Position numbers and translations under genes: made by a program
In this document: positions 17,835 to 29,489 of the stretch, one piece after another
How positions within the stretch are numbered: the stretch's first letter is position 1
How the letters are laid out: every line of letters starts with the position of its first letter
The notes under the pieces: model-generated
The model's input: only the letters and a program-made list of their open reading frames with translations
Databases searched by the model: none
What the model was told of the DNA's origin: nothing
Source of the DNA: Corynebacterium simulans
GTDB lineage: Bacteria > Actinomycetota > Actinomycetes > Mycobacteriales > Mycobacteriaceae
Direction: 5' to 3'
DNA length: 64,000 bases
Assembly: GCF_001586215.1 (NCBI RefSeq)
Contig: NZ_CP014634.1
Span: 1,178,001 to 1,242,000, forward strand

Positions 17835-18386
17835 GTGAAACACCACTCCGAGCATGACGACGCCCGCGTCACTGACCTTGCGCTCAAGGCCGGCCGCGGC
17901 GATCGCGCAGCTCTCACGGAGTTTATTAAGTCCACTCAGGATGATGTGTGGCGTCTTCTCGCGCACCTAGGCGGCGCGGAAATCGCAGACGATCTCACCC
18001 AAGAGACGTACCTACGAGTCATCAGCGCGCTCCCCCGCTTCGCCGCGCGCTCCTCAGCACGCACCTGGTTGCTTTCCCTCGCGCGCCGCGTATGGGTGGA
18101 CAACATTCGCCACGACATGGCGCGCCCGCGAAAGGCTGCAACGGAATATGAAGACGCAGCGGCACAGACGCCTTCGACCGAGAACTCCGGAGCGTGGAGC
18201 GATTGGATCGACGCCCGCACGCTAATCGACGCCCTGCCCGCAGACCGCCGCGAAGCCCTCATCCTCACCCAAGTACTGGGCTATTCCTACGAAGAAGCAG
18301 CCAAAATCGCTGGCGTACGCATCGGCACGATTCGTTCCCGCGTTGCCCGCGCCCGCAAAGACCTCATCGAAGGTACAGGAGCCTAG
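17835..18386 (+). CDS. sigC: ECF-type RNA polymerase sigma factor, SigC-like
   Basis: A sigma factor of about 183 residues. Region 2 is clear (ALTEFIKSTQDDVWRLLAHLGGAEIADDLTQETYLRVISAL...FAARSSARTWLLSLARRVWVD) and so is region 4 (ALPADRREALILTQVLGYSYEEAAKIAGVRIGTIRSRVARARKDL). No anti-sigma gene follows. It is very like corynebacterial SigC, which in C. glutamicum controls genes for the cytochrome bd branch and copper response. Position next to katA supports the name. GTG at 17835 is preferred; an in-frame TTG lies immediately before it at 17832. Confidence 0.88.
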   Translation: MKHHSEHDDARVTDLALKAGRGDRAALTEFIKSTQDDVWRLLAHLGGAEIADDLTQETYLRVISALPRFAARSSARTWLLSLARRVWVDNIRHDMARPRKAATEYEDAAAQTPSTENSGAWSDWIDARTLIDALPADRREALILTQVLGYSYEEAAKIAGVRIGTIRSRVARARKDLIEGTGA

Positions 18387-18555
18387 CCAGGAATCATTAG
18401 CGCGAATCGTTACCTACTATTTACCAGGCTTCACTTTCGGTACAATTAGCTGCGATTTTAGCGCTGGAACCCAAGAAGTTTTCGCGAAATTTCTGTGCAC
18501 TTTTAGAAAATTGTCTGGATGAAAGGCATTAAAGAAAAGTAGCATGGCTTAAAAA

Positions 18556-18633
18556 CACACGTGACAAATCGAAGGTCGACCCGGGCCAGCGCGCTACAAA
18601 AATGCGCGCATTTCTTTTTGCCCGGCGCGTGTG
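18556..18633 (+). promoter_or_regulatory. structured leader upstream of first YkvI gene
   Basis: CACACG (18556-18561) can pair with CGTGTG (18628-18633), and CCGG at about 18581 with CCGG at about 18622. GCGCG and TGCGCGC form an inner hairpin. Two blocks recur upstream of the tandem paralogue: the 5' block ACACGTGAYAAATCGAA and the 3' block CCCGGCGCGTGTGAGA followed by GCGAGA. The element ends about 20 bases before the ATG. It could be a cis-regulatory RNA; the ligand or factor is unknown. Confidence 0.5.
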
Positions 18634-18653
18634 AGAATGCGAGAAATCTCCTC

Positions 18654-19976
18654 ATGATGAAACGCGCATTGGCTATCTCCATGGCGTTTATCGGTGTTGT
18701 TGTCGGCGCGGGCTTTGCCTCGGGCCAGGAAGCTATGCAGTACTTCGTAGCCTTCGGAACCACTGGTTTCTGGGGCGTAGCGCTGGCTGCCGGGTTGATG
18801 ATCATCACCGGCATTTCAATTTTGCAGCTGGGATCTTATTTCCAGGCCACAGAGCACACGGCGGTGTACGACAAAATTTCCGGACCAATTACCTCCAAGA
18901 TCTTGGACTGGTCCACGATTGCCACGCTCTTTTCCATCGGCTTCGTGATGTTCGCCGGTGGCGGATCCACCATCACGCAGCAATTCCCAGACATAAAGAT
19001 TTGGGTAGGTGCAACGCTGATGTTGGTGCTCGTCCTGCTCGTCGGCCTGCTCGACGTTGACCGCGTCACCGCAGTCATCGGCACCATTACTCCATTCATC
19101 ATCATCTTTATCGTCTTGGCCACCGGCTATACCATCGCCACCGCCGACGTTGATTGGAGCCACCTCAACGAATTCGCCACGAATAACGTTGACACCACGC
19201 TGGGCAACTGGTGGCTCGCCGCCCTGAACTACACCGGCCTGAACGTCATGTGCGCGGTATCCATGTCCATCGTCATCGGCGGCAACATCCTCGACAATCG
19301 TGCAGTGGGCATCGGTGGCCTCATCGGCGGCTTTATCTACCTGCTTCTGCTGACACTGCTCGTGGCCTCCCTATTCATGGTGGCACCGACCGTGCATGCA
19401 AAAGATCTGCCGGTTCTAGAGCTCATCAACACCATTCACCCGTCTCTGGGCTATGTGATGACGATTGTCATTTACGGCATGGTCTTTAACACCGCAGTGG
19501 GCATGTTCTACGCGCTGGGCAAGCGCCTGACCCGTAAGAAGCCGAAGCTTTTCTACCCAGTCTATGCCGCTTCCTGCATCATCGGTTTCATTCTTTCCTT
19601 CGTCGGTTTCAAGTCTTTGGTCAGCAACATCTACCCAATCTTGGGCTACCTTGGCCTGCTGATGATTGCCGTTATGGTCTTCAACTGGGTTATAAAGCGC
19701 GACAAAATTACTTCCGAAAGCAAACGTCGAGTGCGTGCTCGCACCCTGGTCCAGCGCAAGCTCGACCCGCGCGAGCACTTCACCAAGAAGAACCAGAAGG
19801 AGCTCGCAAAGCTCGCGGCCGCTTCCAATATGAAGACCGACGAGTTTGAGGACACCGTTGCCGAAGAAATCCACGAGGAGCTCGAGGCAGATGACGAGCT
19901 CGAGTACGACCGTGAAGATCCTGATCCTTCAGTTGTCTTCGTCGAGCACACCAAGCCAGAAGTTCCACGAGACTAA
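18654..19976 (+). CDS. YkvI-family membrane transporter, first tandem copy
   Basis: An integral membrane protein of about 440 residues with ten or more hydrophobic helices and a long charged cytoplasmic tail (about residues 340-440). The opening MKRALAISMAFIGVVVGAGFASGQEAMQYFVAFG, with a helix-breaking VGAGFASGQE, is typical of the YkvI group, whose fold resembles LeuT/APC-type transporters. The substrate is unknown. ATG at 18654 (or 18657) is the likely start; the frame stays open to 18561 but that stretch holds the conserved leader. The downstream gene is a close paralogue: both tails carry RARTLVQR.LDPREHFTKKN and finish with EYDREDPDPSVVFVEHTKPEVP. Tandem duplication is the simplest explanation. 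Confidence 0.82.
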   Translation: MMKRALAISMAFIGVVVGAGFASGQEAMQYFVAFGTTGFWGVALAAGLMIITGISILQLGSYFQATEHTAVYDKISGPITSKILDWSTIATLFSIGFVMFAGGGSTITQQFPDIKIWVGATLMLVLVLLVGLLDVDRVTAVIGTITPFIIIFIVLATGYTIATADVDWSHLNEFATNNVDTTLGNWWLAALNYTGLNVMCAVSMSIVIGGNILDNRAVGIGGLIGGFIYLLLLTLLVASLFMVAPTVHAKDLPVLELINTIHPSLGYVMTIVIYGMVFNTAVGMFYALGKRLTRKKPKLFYPVYAASCIIGFILSFVGFKSLVSNIYPILGYLGLLMIAVMVFNWVIKRDKITSESKRRVRARTLVQRKLDPREHFTKKNQKELAKLAAASNMKTDEFEDTVAEEIHEELEADDELEYDREDPDPSVVFVEHTKPEVPRD

Positions 19977-20017
19977 TACAAAGCTCTCTCCCCTTCCTGC
20001 TTAAGCAGACCTTTCCA

Positions 20018-20060
20018 AGGCGTATGAGTTGGCCTAACCCAGCTCATACGCCTAATGTTT
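20018..20060 (+). terminator. inverted repeat/terminator after first YkvI gene
   Basis: AGGCGTATGAG (20018-20028) pairs perfectly with CTCATACGCCT (20043-20053); AATGTTTT follows. The T-run is short, so termination may be partial. Confidence 0.6.
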
Positions 20061-20067
20061 TACAACG

Positions 20068-20184
20068 CACACGTGATAAATCGAACGTCGAACCGGTCTT
20101 GCGCCACCATGGCAGCAAACGCCCCGCACACAAAAGCACAGCCTGCAAAATGATGAGCGCGGACTTACCCTCCCGGCGCGTGTG
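20068..20184 (+). promoter_or_regulatory. structured leader upstream of second YkvI gene
   Basis: CACACG (20068-20073) pairs with CGTGTG (20179-20184) and CCGG with CCGG inside. The 5' block ACACGTGATAAATCGAACGTCGAACCGG and the 3' block CCCGGCGCGTGTGAGA closely match the first leader (18556-18633). The middle is unrelated and about 40 bases longer. Conserved ends with a variable middle suggest selection on the paired termini. Confidence 0.5.
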
Positions 20185-20208
20185 AGATAGCGAGACTCCC
20201 CACATCTT

Positions 20209-21528
20209 ATGTTTAAACGCGCAGTAGCCATCTCCATGGCCTTTATTGGCGTTATGGTCGGCGCTGGCTTTGCCTCCGGCCAGGAAGCCATGCAATATTT
20301 TGTATCCTTCGGCACGCTCGGATTGTGGGGCATGGTATTGGCCGCCGCCCTCATGGTCGTCGCAGGCATCGCTTTCCTACAGCTTGGATCCTATTTCCAG
20401 GCTTCGGAGCATACCGCTGTTTACTCCCAAATCACCGCGCCTATCACCTCGAAGATCCTCGACTGGGCCACCATCATCACGCTTTTTGCGGTGGGCTTTG
20501 TCATGTTCGCCGGCGGCGGCGCCAACCTCGCCCAGCAATTCCCTTCCCTCCCAACGTGGGTGGGCTCCTTGATCATGCTGGTGCTGGTGCTCATCACGGG
20601 GCTTCTCGACGTCGATAAAGTCACCGCTGTCTTGGGCTTTATCACGCCTTTTATCATCGCCTTCATCGGCTTCGTCACTATCTACACTTTGGTGACGAAC
20701 CAAGCGACCTTTGAGGAAGCAAACAACTACGCCATCCACAACGTTGATCCGGCAATCGCTAATCCTTGGATCGCCTCGCTTAATTACACTGGCCTAACCG
20801 CTATTTGCACCGTTTCCATGGCCATTGTGATTGGCGGAAACTTCTTGGATAACAAGACCGTCGGCCTAGGCGGTGTTATTGGTGGCGCTATTTTCCTGTT
20901 CATGCTGGCGTTGCTGGTCTGCGCCCTATTCTTTGCCGCACCGCAGGTAAATGGCCAGGCAATGCCTGTCCTAGCATTGATTAACACCATCCACCCAGCG
21001 CTGGGTTACGGAATGACTTTTGTCATTTACGGCATGATCTTCAACACCGCAGTGGGCATGTTCTACGCGCTGGCTAAACGCCTGACGCGCGGCCATGAGA
21101 AGCGCTTTTACCCCGTCTATCTCATCACCTGCCTCTTTGGCTTTGCGTTGTCCTTCGCTGATTTCAAGGACCTCGTCGGACTGATTTATCCAATTCTTGG
21201 CTACGGCGGCTTGGTGGTCATCGCTATCATGCTCTTTGGCTGGGTTAAGAATCGCGGCAAGATGGTAAAGGAATCAGACCGCCGTACGCGTGCTCGTACG
21301 CTGGTGCAGCGTCGCCTTGATCCGCGCGAGCACTTTACCAAGAAGAATGAGAAGGAACTGCGCACCTTGGCCACGGCCTCCAACATGGAAACTGCGGAGT
21401 TTGTCGATACCGTCGAAGAAGAAATCCACGAAGATCTCGAAGCAGACGAAGAACTCGAGTATGACCGCGAGGACCCAGATCCTTCCGTGGTCTTCGTCGA
21501 GCACACCAAGCCGGAAGTACCAAAGTAA
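20209..21528 (+). CDS. YkvI-family membrane transporter, second tandem copy
   Basis: A 439-residue paralogue of the preceding gene along its entire length. It begins MFKRAVAISMAFIGVMVGAGFASGQEAMQYFVSFG, has the same helix pattern with the internal MAIVIGGNFLDNK motif, and ends in a near-identical acidic tail. It has its own structured leader, so the two copies may be separately expressed. A strong terminator follows. The family belongs to the LeuT-like superfamily by general resemblance; no substrate can be inferred. Whether the two proteins act singly or as a pair is not visible from sequence. Confidence 0.82.
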   Translation: MFKRAVAISMAFIGVMVGAGFASGQEAMQYFVSFGTLGLWGMVLAAALMVVAGIAFLQLGSYFQASEHTAVYSQITAPITSKILDWATIITLFAVGFVMFAGGGANLAQQFPSLPTWVGSLIMLVLVLITGLLDVDKVTAVLGFITPFIIAFIGFVTIYTLVTNQATFEEANNYAIHNVDPAIANPWIASLNYTGLTAICTVSMAIVIGGNFLDNKTVGLGGVIGGAIFLFMLALLVCALFFAAPQVNGQAMPVLALINTIHPALGYGMTFVIYGMIFNTAVGMFYALAKRLTRGHEKRFYPVYLITCLFGFALSFADFKDLVGLIYPILGYGGLVVIAIMLFGWVKNRGKMVKESDRRTRARTLVQRRLDPREHFTKKNEKELRTLATASNMETAEFVDTVEEEIHEDLEADEELEYDREDPDPSVVFVEHTKPEVPK

Positions 21529-21549
21529 GAATCCGAAGTAGATAGCTAA

Positions 21550-21592
21550 AAAGGAGCTTGTACATCCGTTTATTGGATGTACAAGCTCCTTT
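21550..21592. terminator. bidirectional terminator between ykvI-type gene and asd
   Basis: AAAGGAGCTTGTACATCC (21550-21567) pairs perfectly with GGATGTACAAGCTCCTTT (21575-21592) around a 7-base loop. A-rich sequence on the left and T-rich sequence on the right allow use in both directions. Confidence 0.9.
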
Positions 21593-21625
21593 CTGTGTTT
21601 TATGGCTTTGTTTTGGGTCCGCGCG

Positions 21626-22684
<1,059 letters not shown>

Positions 22685-23950
22685 TTAACGGCCCGTGCCA
22701 GCGTAAACGGTAGCTTCTTCCTCGCCCCCGAGCTGGAAGCGCTCGTGGAGCGCAATGGCTGCCTTGTTCAGTTCCAGCTCTCGCACCAGCACGGAGATGC
22801 GGATCTCCGAAGTGGAGATGAGCTCCATGTTTACCTCGGCGTCGCGAAGCGCCTCGGTGAAGTCTGCGGTGACCCCTGGGTGCGACTTCATTCCGGCACC
22901 GACCAAGGAAACCTTGCCCACCTGGTCGTCGTAAAGCACGTTTGCCCAGTGGCTCTCATTCTTGAGCTTGGTCAAAATCTCCATGGCACGCGGGCCATCC
23001 GCGCGCGGGCAGGTGAAGGTGATGTCGGTGGTTCCGGATTCCAAGGAGGAGACGTTTTGCAGGACCATATCGATGTTGATCTCCGCCTCCGCGATGGCGC
23101 GGAAGATCTTGGCGGCCTCCCCTGGACGATCCGGAATGCCCAGAACGGTGACCTTTGCTTCAGAGGTATCGGTCGCGATACCAGTCAGTACTGCTTCTTC
23201 CACAGGGATATCCTCCATTGAACCGGCCACCAAAGTGCCGGGGTCGTTTGAATAAGACGAGCGAACTCGCAGGGGCAGATCGAATGCGCGGGCGTATTCC
23301 ACACTACGCAGAACCAGAATCTTGCAGCCGACGGCTGCCATCTCCAGCATCTCCTCGAAGGAGAGCTTCTCGAGCTTCTGCGCGTTCGGCACGATGCGTG
23401 GGTCTGCGGTGTAGACACCGTCGACGTCGGAATAGATCTCGCAAACATCGGCGTGCAGCGCAGCGGCAAGGGCTACCGCAGTGGTGTCGGAACCGCCGCG
23501 GCCCAAGGTGGTGACGTCGCGGCTTTCCTTATTAACGCCCTGGAAACCAGCGACGATGCAGATCTTGCCTTGGTCCAGGGCCTCGGTGATGCGGCCCGGC
23601 GTGACGTCCACGATGCGCGCGTTGCCGTGGCGCTCCGTGGTAAGCACGCCTGCCTGAGAGCCAGTGAAGGACTGCGCCTCGGCGCCGAAGGATTCCACGG
23701 CCATAGCAACCAGGGAGTTAGAAATGCGCTCGCCGGCGGTAAGCAGCATGTCCATTTCACGCTGCGGTGGCACTGGGTTGACCTGGGCAGCAAGGTCGAG
23801 GAGTTCATCGGTGGTGTCCCCCATGGCGGAGCAGACAACAACCACGTCGTTGCCTGCCTTCTTGGTAGCCACAATGCGCTCGGCGACGGCGCGGATGCGA
23901 TCCGCGGTTTCGAGGGAGGAACCTCCGTATTTTTGAACGATTAAGGCCAC
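22685..23950 (-). CDS. lysC: aspartate kinase
   Basis: First enzyme of the aspartate amino-acid family: phosphorylates aspartate with ATP. The protein begins with GTG-encoded [19 protein letters not shown], has [25 protein letters not shown] and [17 protein letters not shown] in the kinase domain, and carries two C-terminal ACT domains with the [18 protein letters not shown] segment. About 421 residues, as in C. glutamicum, where the enzyme is feedback-inhibited by lysine plus threonine; the ACT domains here look complete. I chose GTG at 23950 rather than the upstream ATG of the longer open frame because family members start at this point and AAAGGTGG lies upstream. C. glutamicum also makes a beta subunit from an internal start. 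Confidence 0.96.
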   Translation of the reverse strand: MALIVQKYGGSSLETADRIRAVAERIVATKKAGNDVVVVCSAMGDTTDELLDLAAQVNPVPPQREMDMLLTAGERISNSLVAMAVESFGAEAQSFTGSQAGVLTTERHGNARIVDVTPGRITEALDQGKICIVAGFQGVNKESRDVTTLGRGGSDTTAVALAAALHADVCEIYSDVDGVYTADPRIVPNAQKLEKLSFEEMLEMAAVGCKILVLRSVEYARAFDLPLRVRSSYSNDPGTLVAGSMEDIPVEEAVLTGIATDTSEAKVTVLGIPDRPGEAAKIFRAIAEAEINIDMVLQNVSSLESGTTDITFTCPRADGPRAMEILTKLKNESHWANVLYDDQVGKVSLVGAGMKSHPGVTADFTEALRDAEVNMELISTSEIRISVLVRELELNKAAIALHERFQLGGEEEATVYAGTGR

Positions 23951-24200
23951 GTTGGGATATCCACCTTTCACTGTGCGCTTCCCGCGACAGCCTATAGCCA
24001 CAGGCCCGATAAGCCCCGCTATACCTGTCGTGCATTAGTCAGTTGTCCATGCTACCCCGACGAGGTACTTCCTTTCACAATATGTGAAGGGGATCAAAGT
24101 GTTTTTATTCACCGCACCAAAAGAGGCAAACCTAACGACTTTGAAACATTTATTTTCACCCGTGAGCAGTATTCGTTAAAAAGGGCGACTACCTACTACG

Positions 24201-25067
24201 GTGGTGGAGGTGTTCAGCAATCTCTTGGCGGTTTTCTTTGCCCTTGCCTCCGCGCTCACCGTGGCTTGGGGCACGGTAGTCCGTCACCGGATCGCACTTG
24301 AAGCCTCCGGCTCGGTCATGCGCACCGCGATGCGCAATCCCGTGTGGTGGGTCGGCACACTTGCCGCCATTGTGGCTTATGGCCTGCAGATTGTCGCCCT
24401 AGGCTTTGGCACCCTGCTGGTAGTTCAGCCCATCTTGGTGCTCTCGCTGATGTTCACGTTGCCGCTTTCTGCCTGGTATTCCAAGCGGTCGCTGTCTTTT
24501 CATGAAATCTTCTGGTGCAGCGCGCTGACTATCGCAGTGGGCATCTTGGTGGTCTACGGCCGCCCCGTTGCCGGCGATCCGCGCCCCTCCCTTTCGCAAT
24601 GGTGGCCGCCACTGCTGTGCGGCGCACTGGGCTTGGCGCTGCTCGGCTTCCTAGCGTGGCGCTTCCCCGCCCGGCGCGCCTTGGCCTTGGGAACTTCCTG
24701 CGGCATCCTCTACGGCTATGTGGCGCTGCTATCTAAGTCCGTGGTGGACATCTTCTCCCACGAGGACCTTGGCCAGCTCTTGGTGTCCTGGCAGTTTTGG
24801 GGCTTAATCGCCCTCGCCGGCGGCGGAACCGTGCTCCAGCAATATTCTTTCCACGCCGGTGCGCTAAAGCAATCCCTGCCAGCTATGACCATCATGGAGC
24901 CCATCGTTGCTTTTGGCTTGGGCTACGTGGTCTTGGGCGAGCAATTCCAGGTTGATTCGCTGGCGGGCTGGACGCTCATGTCCTTAGCTCTAGCCGTGAT
25001 GATCCTAGGCACGGTCATCTTGTCGCGCCGCCCAGTGGGCTCCTCCACGCGGCAGATCCAGAGCTAA
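24201..25067 (+). CDS. DMT-superfamily transporter (EamA-like)
   Basis: A 288-residue membrane protein with about nine or ten hydrophobic helices in two related halves, as in EamA/DMT metabolite carriers. Pro- and Gly-rich ends of helices such as LLVVQPILVLSLMFTLPLSAW and AMTIMEPIVAFGLGYVVLGEQF (the P-x-x-x-x-x-G-E motif of the second half) support the call. GTG at 24201 is the likely start. It is divergent from lysC across about 250 bp and overlaps the end of the convergent PIG-V-like gene by 4 bases. An amino-acid or metabolite export role is possible given the neighbours but is not shown. Confidence 0.75.
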   Translation: MVEVFSNLLAVFFALASALTVAWGTVVRHRIALEASGSVMRTAMRNPVWWVGTLAAIVAYGLQIVALGFGTLLVVQPILVLSLMFTLPLSAWYSKRSLSFHEIFWCSALTIAVGILVVYGRPVAGDPRPSLSQWWPPLLCGALGLALLGFLAWRFPARRALALGTSCGILYGYVALLSKSVVDIFSHEDLGQLLVSWQFWGLIALAGGGTVLQQYSFHAGALKQSLPAMTIMEPIVAFGLGYVVLGEQFQVDSLAGWTLMSLALAVMILGTVILSRRPVGSSTRQIQS

Positions 25068-26236
25068 ATAGCCCACTCGAATACGGCAAGCATGTGCGCC
25101 GAAAACCACGCACCGAAGAGAACATAGGCGCCGCATAGCGCTGCGGTGCTGCGGGTGATCACGGAATTAGCCAGCTTGATTGCCCATGGAATAAACAAGA
25201 CCGCCGCGGGCAAAAGCAGGCGTGGGCGCGAATGCATGATGCCATCAGAGAACAAAACATTCGCTATGAGCGCGGCGGCGAAAAGCCAAACCGGCGCTGG
25301 CAAGCGCCGCCAGCCCAAGAGCAACAGGATGGGCGCGCCGACGATTACGAGCGCGGAAAGCAGATAGCCCACGTTGTCAGAGGTCAAAAGCGTGGACCAT
25401 ATCCACTTGAGCGTTGCCGCACCGAAATCGAAATGGGAGTTCCAGTGTTTTTCTTGGATGCCAAAGTAGCCACCTGCCTGCCCGAGATAGCTATTCGCCC
25501 ACGTCAGGTAAGCACCCAATGGAATCGCTGCGAAGATGAGGCTCAGCCAGGCCTTCCACTCGCGGACGGCCTTGAATAATACGATGAGGGCAAAGACCAC
25601 GAGGACGTCGATAGACGTGAGCCGCACTGCGGAAAGCGCAAAGCCTAAAAGGCCGGCCAGCCACCACTTTTCATCCAGCAAGGCAACGAGCATCCACATC
25701 ACCAGCGCGCCGAAGAGCGCCTCCGTGTAGGGCATGGCGAACACGATGGACATCGGGGCGCTGGTCACGGCGATGGCGGCAACCGCGCGGGCCTTAAAAC
25801 CGGCCCCCATGCGCTGCGCGATGGCCATGACGCCCGCAGCCATGAGAAAAGTGAAGAGGAAGTTCAGAACAATGGCGACGGCAGCTTCATTCGCAACAAA
25901 GAAGCTGCCCGCCTTTATGACGAGTGGAAAGCCCGGGAAGAAGGCCATCGTTACTTCATTGACGTTTCCGTCCGCGGCAACGTCAGCACCGAAGTAACCA
26001 GCACGGGCAATCTCCGTGTAGTACTTTGCGTCCCATTTGGTCAGCAGGCCGCCTAAGTTATCTTCGTTAGCCTGCGCAAAAAGGGCCAGCACCCCAATCC
26101 GCAGGAGGTTGCCCAGCACAGCAATTAGACTCGCGGCAATCCAATCCTGCCTACCGAGACGAGGGGCCACGCTATGCGCTACTTCTGCGCCGGCCACATT
26201 CTTGACTTCGTGCACGTTATGCAATGTTATCGGCAT
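25064..26236 (-). CDS. polytopic membrane protein resembling PIG-V/GT-C mannosyltransferases
   Basis: A 390-residue protein with about ten hydrophobic helices. After the first helix comes WDAKYYTEIARAGYFG, and later MAFFPGFPLVIKA. This W-D-x-x-x-Y...A...G-Y...F-P pattern matches the first luminal loop of PIG-V-type GT-C glycosyltransferases, in which the Asp is catalytic. In actinobacteria such enzymes add mannose from polyprenyl-phosphate-mannose to envelope glycolipids. C-terminal similarity is not recognisable by eye, so the substrate remains unassigned. It is divergent from leuA, with the leuA promoter and leader between them. Confidence 0.6.
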   Translation of the reverse strand: MPITLHNVHEVKNVAGAEVAHSVAPRLGRQDWIAASLIAVLGNLLRIGVLALFAQANEDNLGGLLTKWDAKYYTEIARAGYFGADVAADGNVNEVTMAFFPGFPLVIKAGSFFVANEAAVAIVLNFLFTFLMAAGVMAIAQRMGAGFKARAVAAIAVTSAPMSIVFAMPYTEALFGALVMWMLVALLDEKWWLAGLLGFALSAVRLTSIDVLVVFALIVLFKAVREWKAWLSLIFAAIPLGAYLTWANSYLGQAGGYFGIQEKHWNSHFDFGAATLKWIWSTLLTSDNVGYLLSALVIVGAPILLLLGWRRLPAPVWLFAAALIANVLFSDGIMHSRPRLLLPAAVLFIPWAIKLANSVITRSTAALCGAYVLFGAWFSAHMLAVFEWAI

Positions 26237-26288
26237 GCTTCAGACCCCACCTCGATTTGCGTGGAATTATCCCACCCCAAAAAGGAGA

Positions 26289-26303
26289 TCCCATTATGTG
26301 GGA
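26289..26303. promoter_or_regulatory. palindrome next to the leuA promoter
   Basis: TCCCATTATGTGGGA has perfect 5-bp arms and sits 5 bp upstream of the predicted -35 hexamer. It is a candidate operator; no regulator can be named. Confidence 0.35.
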
Positions 26304-26307
26304 ACTC

Positions 26308-26336
26308 TTGCCACATCATGAGAAACGCGTTAGTGT
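26308..26336 (+). promoter_or_regulatory. predicted leuA promoter
   Basis: TTGCCA (26308-26313) and TAGTGT (26331-26336) are separated by 17 bp. A start of transcription about 7 bases downstream falls at 26343-26344, that is, on the ATG of the leader peptide, which would make that mRNA leaderless. Confidence 0.55.
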
Positions 26337-26343
26337 GATTCAC

Positions 26344-28348
<2,005 letters not shown>

Positions 28349-28367
28349 AGGTGGTAGAAGTCGAGGC

Positions 28368-29267
28368 ATGACTTTATCGCTCTATCCCATCCCCCACTTG
28401 GGGCTCGGCGCGGTGCAGGAATTGCCCGTGCACCCCGCATCGGCATCCCAGAATTCGCCTTCTGCGGAAGCAAAACAGCGAGAGGTCAACGCCACTTTGT
28501 CCAGGCAGCCTGACGGCACCTGGCAGGTGGCGACCGCCGCCGGCGTCGTAGGTCTGATTGTGCCTCAGGATGCGGCTGAGTACCCAGAGATAGAGCTGCT
28601 TTTCGACGCCCAGCTGACTCCAGCAGTAACACTTCGCCAAAGCCCCCAGCCCACGGTGTTGCTGCCGCGTCCGGGCCTATGCCTGCCCGCGAATAATCCG
28701 CCGTCCAACCCGTGGGCGCTGCTTTCTTTTGCCCCAGCGATAAGCATCACGGATATCCCAGACGAGGTCGACATTCCGCAGTTTGGGCGAATCCACCTGC
28801 TGGTTACCTTGCGCGCGGCCGAATCCGATCCGCAGCGCATCAGCGCTTATCTTGGCCCACAATTCATCGGCACGCTGGATAGCTACCCGGACTATCTTCC
28901 GGACCTGCTCGTCCAGCATGCCAAGCAGGGGCTAAGCACGCTCGCCCATGCCTACCACTTCCCTCGCCAAGGCGGACGAGTGCTCAACATTTATGCTGGT
29001 AAGCAGATAGAACAGGAAACCCGCGACGGCTCCGGCCAGGAACGCCTACTGGCGGAAAACACCCGTAGCGCAAGCTCTGCTGCAGCCACTTTTGAGACCA
29101 CCAGTTTCAAGGCCATCACCGATGAAGACTTGTCCCGTATCGACCGGCTCCCGCAAAAGGCCACAGCGGATTCCACCCGGGCAAAAAAGAACAATAAGAG
29201 CTGGCTCATCTTCGCCCTCGTGATTGTTTGCATCGCCGTTTTGATCGCAGTGTTGATTGCCCTTTAA
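28368..29267 (+). CDS. membrane-anchored protein of unknown function, paralogue A
   Basis: A 299-residue protein with one C-terminal membrane helix (about residues 277-298) after a polar, Lys-rich stretch, so the bulk is probably cytoplasmic. The soluble part holds a domain shared with the next gene. Common landmarks: VGLI/IGYL followed by an Ala-rich helix; PRPGLCLPANNPPSNPWALL (versus PAPGLCVPVNNPPAERWAML in the neighbour); a LLVTLRA strand; and a second unit ISAYLGPQFIGTLDSYPDYLP. The short 'G.L....A..y' units faintly recall HIRAN-like nucleic-acid-binding modules, but I cannot confirm this. It follows leuA by 19 bp. No known family is recognised. Confidence 0.7.
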   Translation: MTLSLYPIPHLGLGAVQELPVHPASASQNSPSAEAKQREVNATLSRQPDGTWQVATAAGVVGLIVPQDAAEYPEIELLFDAQLTPAVTLRQSPQPTVLLPRPGLCLPANNPPSNPWALLSFAPAISITDIPDEVDIPQFGRIHLLVTLRAAESDPQRISAYLGPQFIGTLDSYPDYLPDLLVQHAKQGLSTLAHAYHFPRQGGRVLNIYAGKQIEQETRDGSGQERLLAENTRSASSAAATFETTSFKAITDEDLSRIDRLPQKATADSTRAKKNNKSWLIFALVIVCIAVLIAVLIAL

Positions 29268-29382
29268 TTGCACGCTCATTGCCCAACTCAGTCAGCGCAC
29301 GGCAACCTTTCGACCTGCTCAAATGCCGCTTATACGTTTGAGTTCAAAGCTACGAGGCGGTAGGGTGGAATTAGTTTCTTTT

Positions 29383-29418
29383 AGAGGGTCAGCGCGCTCT
29401 AGGCGCAGCAGACCCTCT
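29383..29418 (+). repeat. stem-loop between the two paralogous genes
   Basis: AGAGGGTC (29383-29390) and GACCCTCT (29411-29418) are perfect complements around a 20-base GC-rich loop. It may end the upstream transcript or form part of the downstream leader; the T-run is missing. Confidence 0.45.
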
Positions 29419-29489
29419 AAGTCTCTCTCCTTAAAACTCGCACCCCCACTCCCAAACTTCTTCCCCGCACCCTACGAAAGCGAATACAG

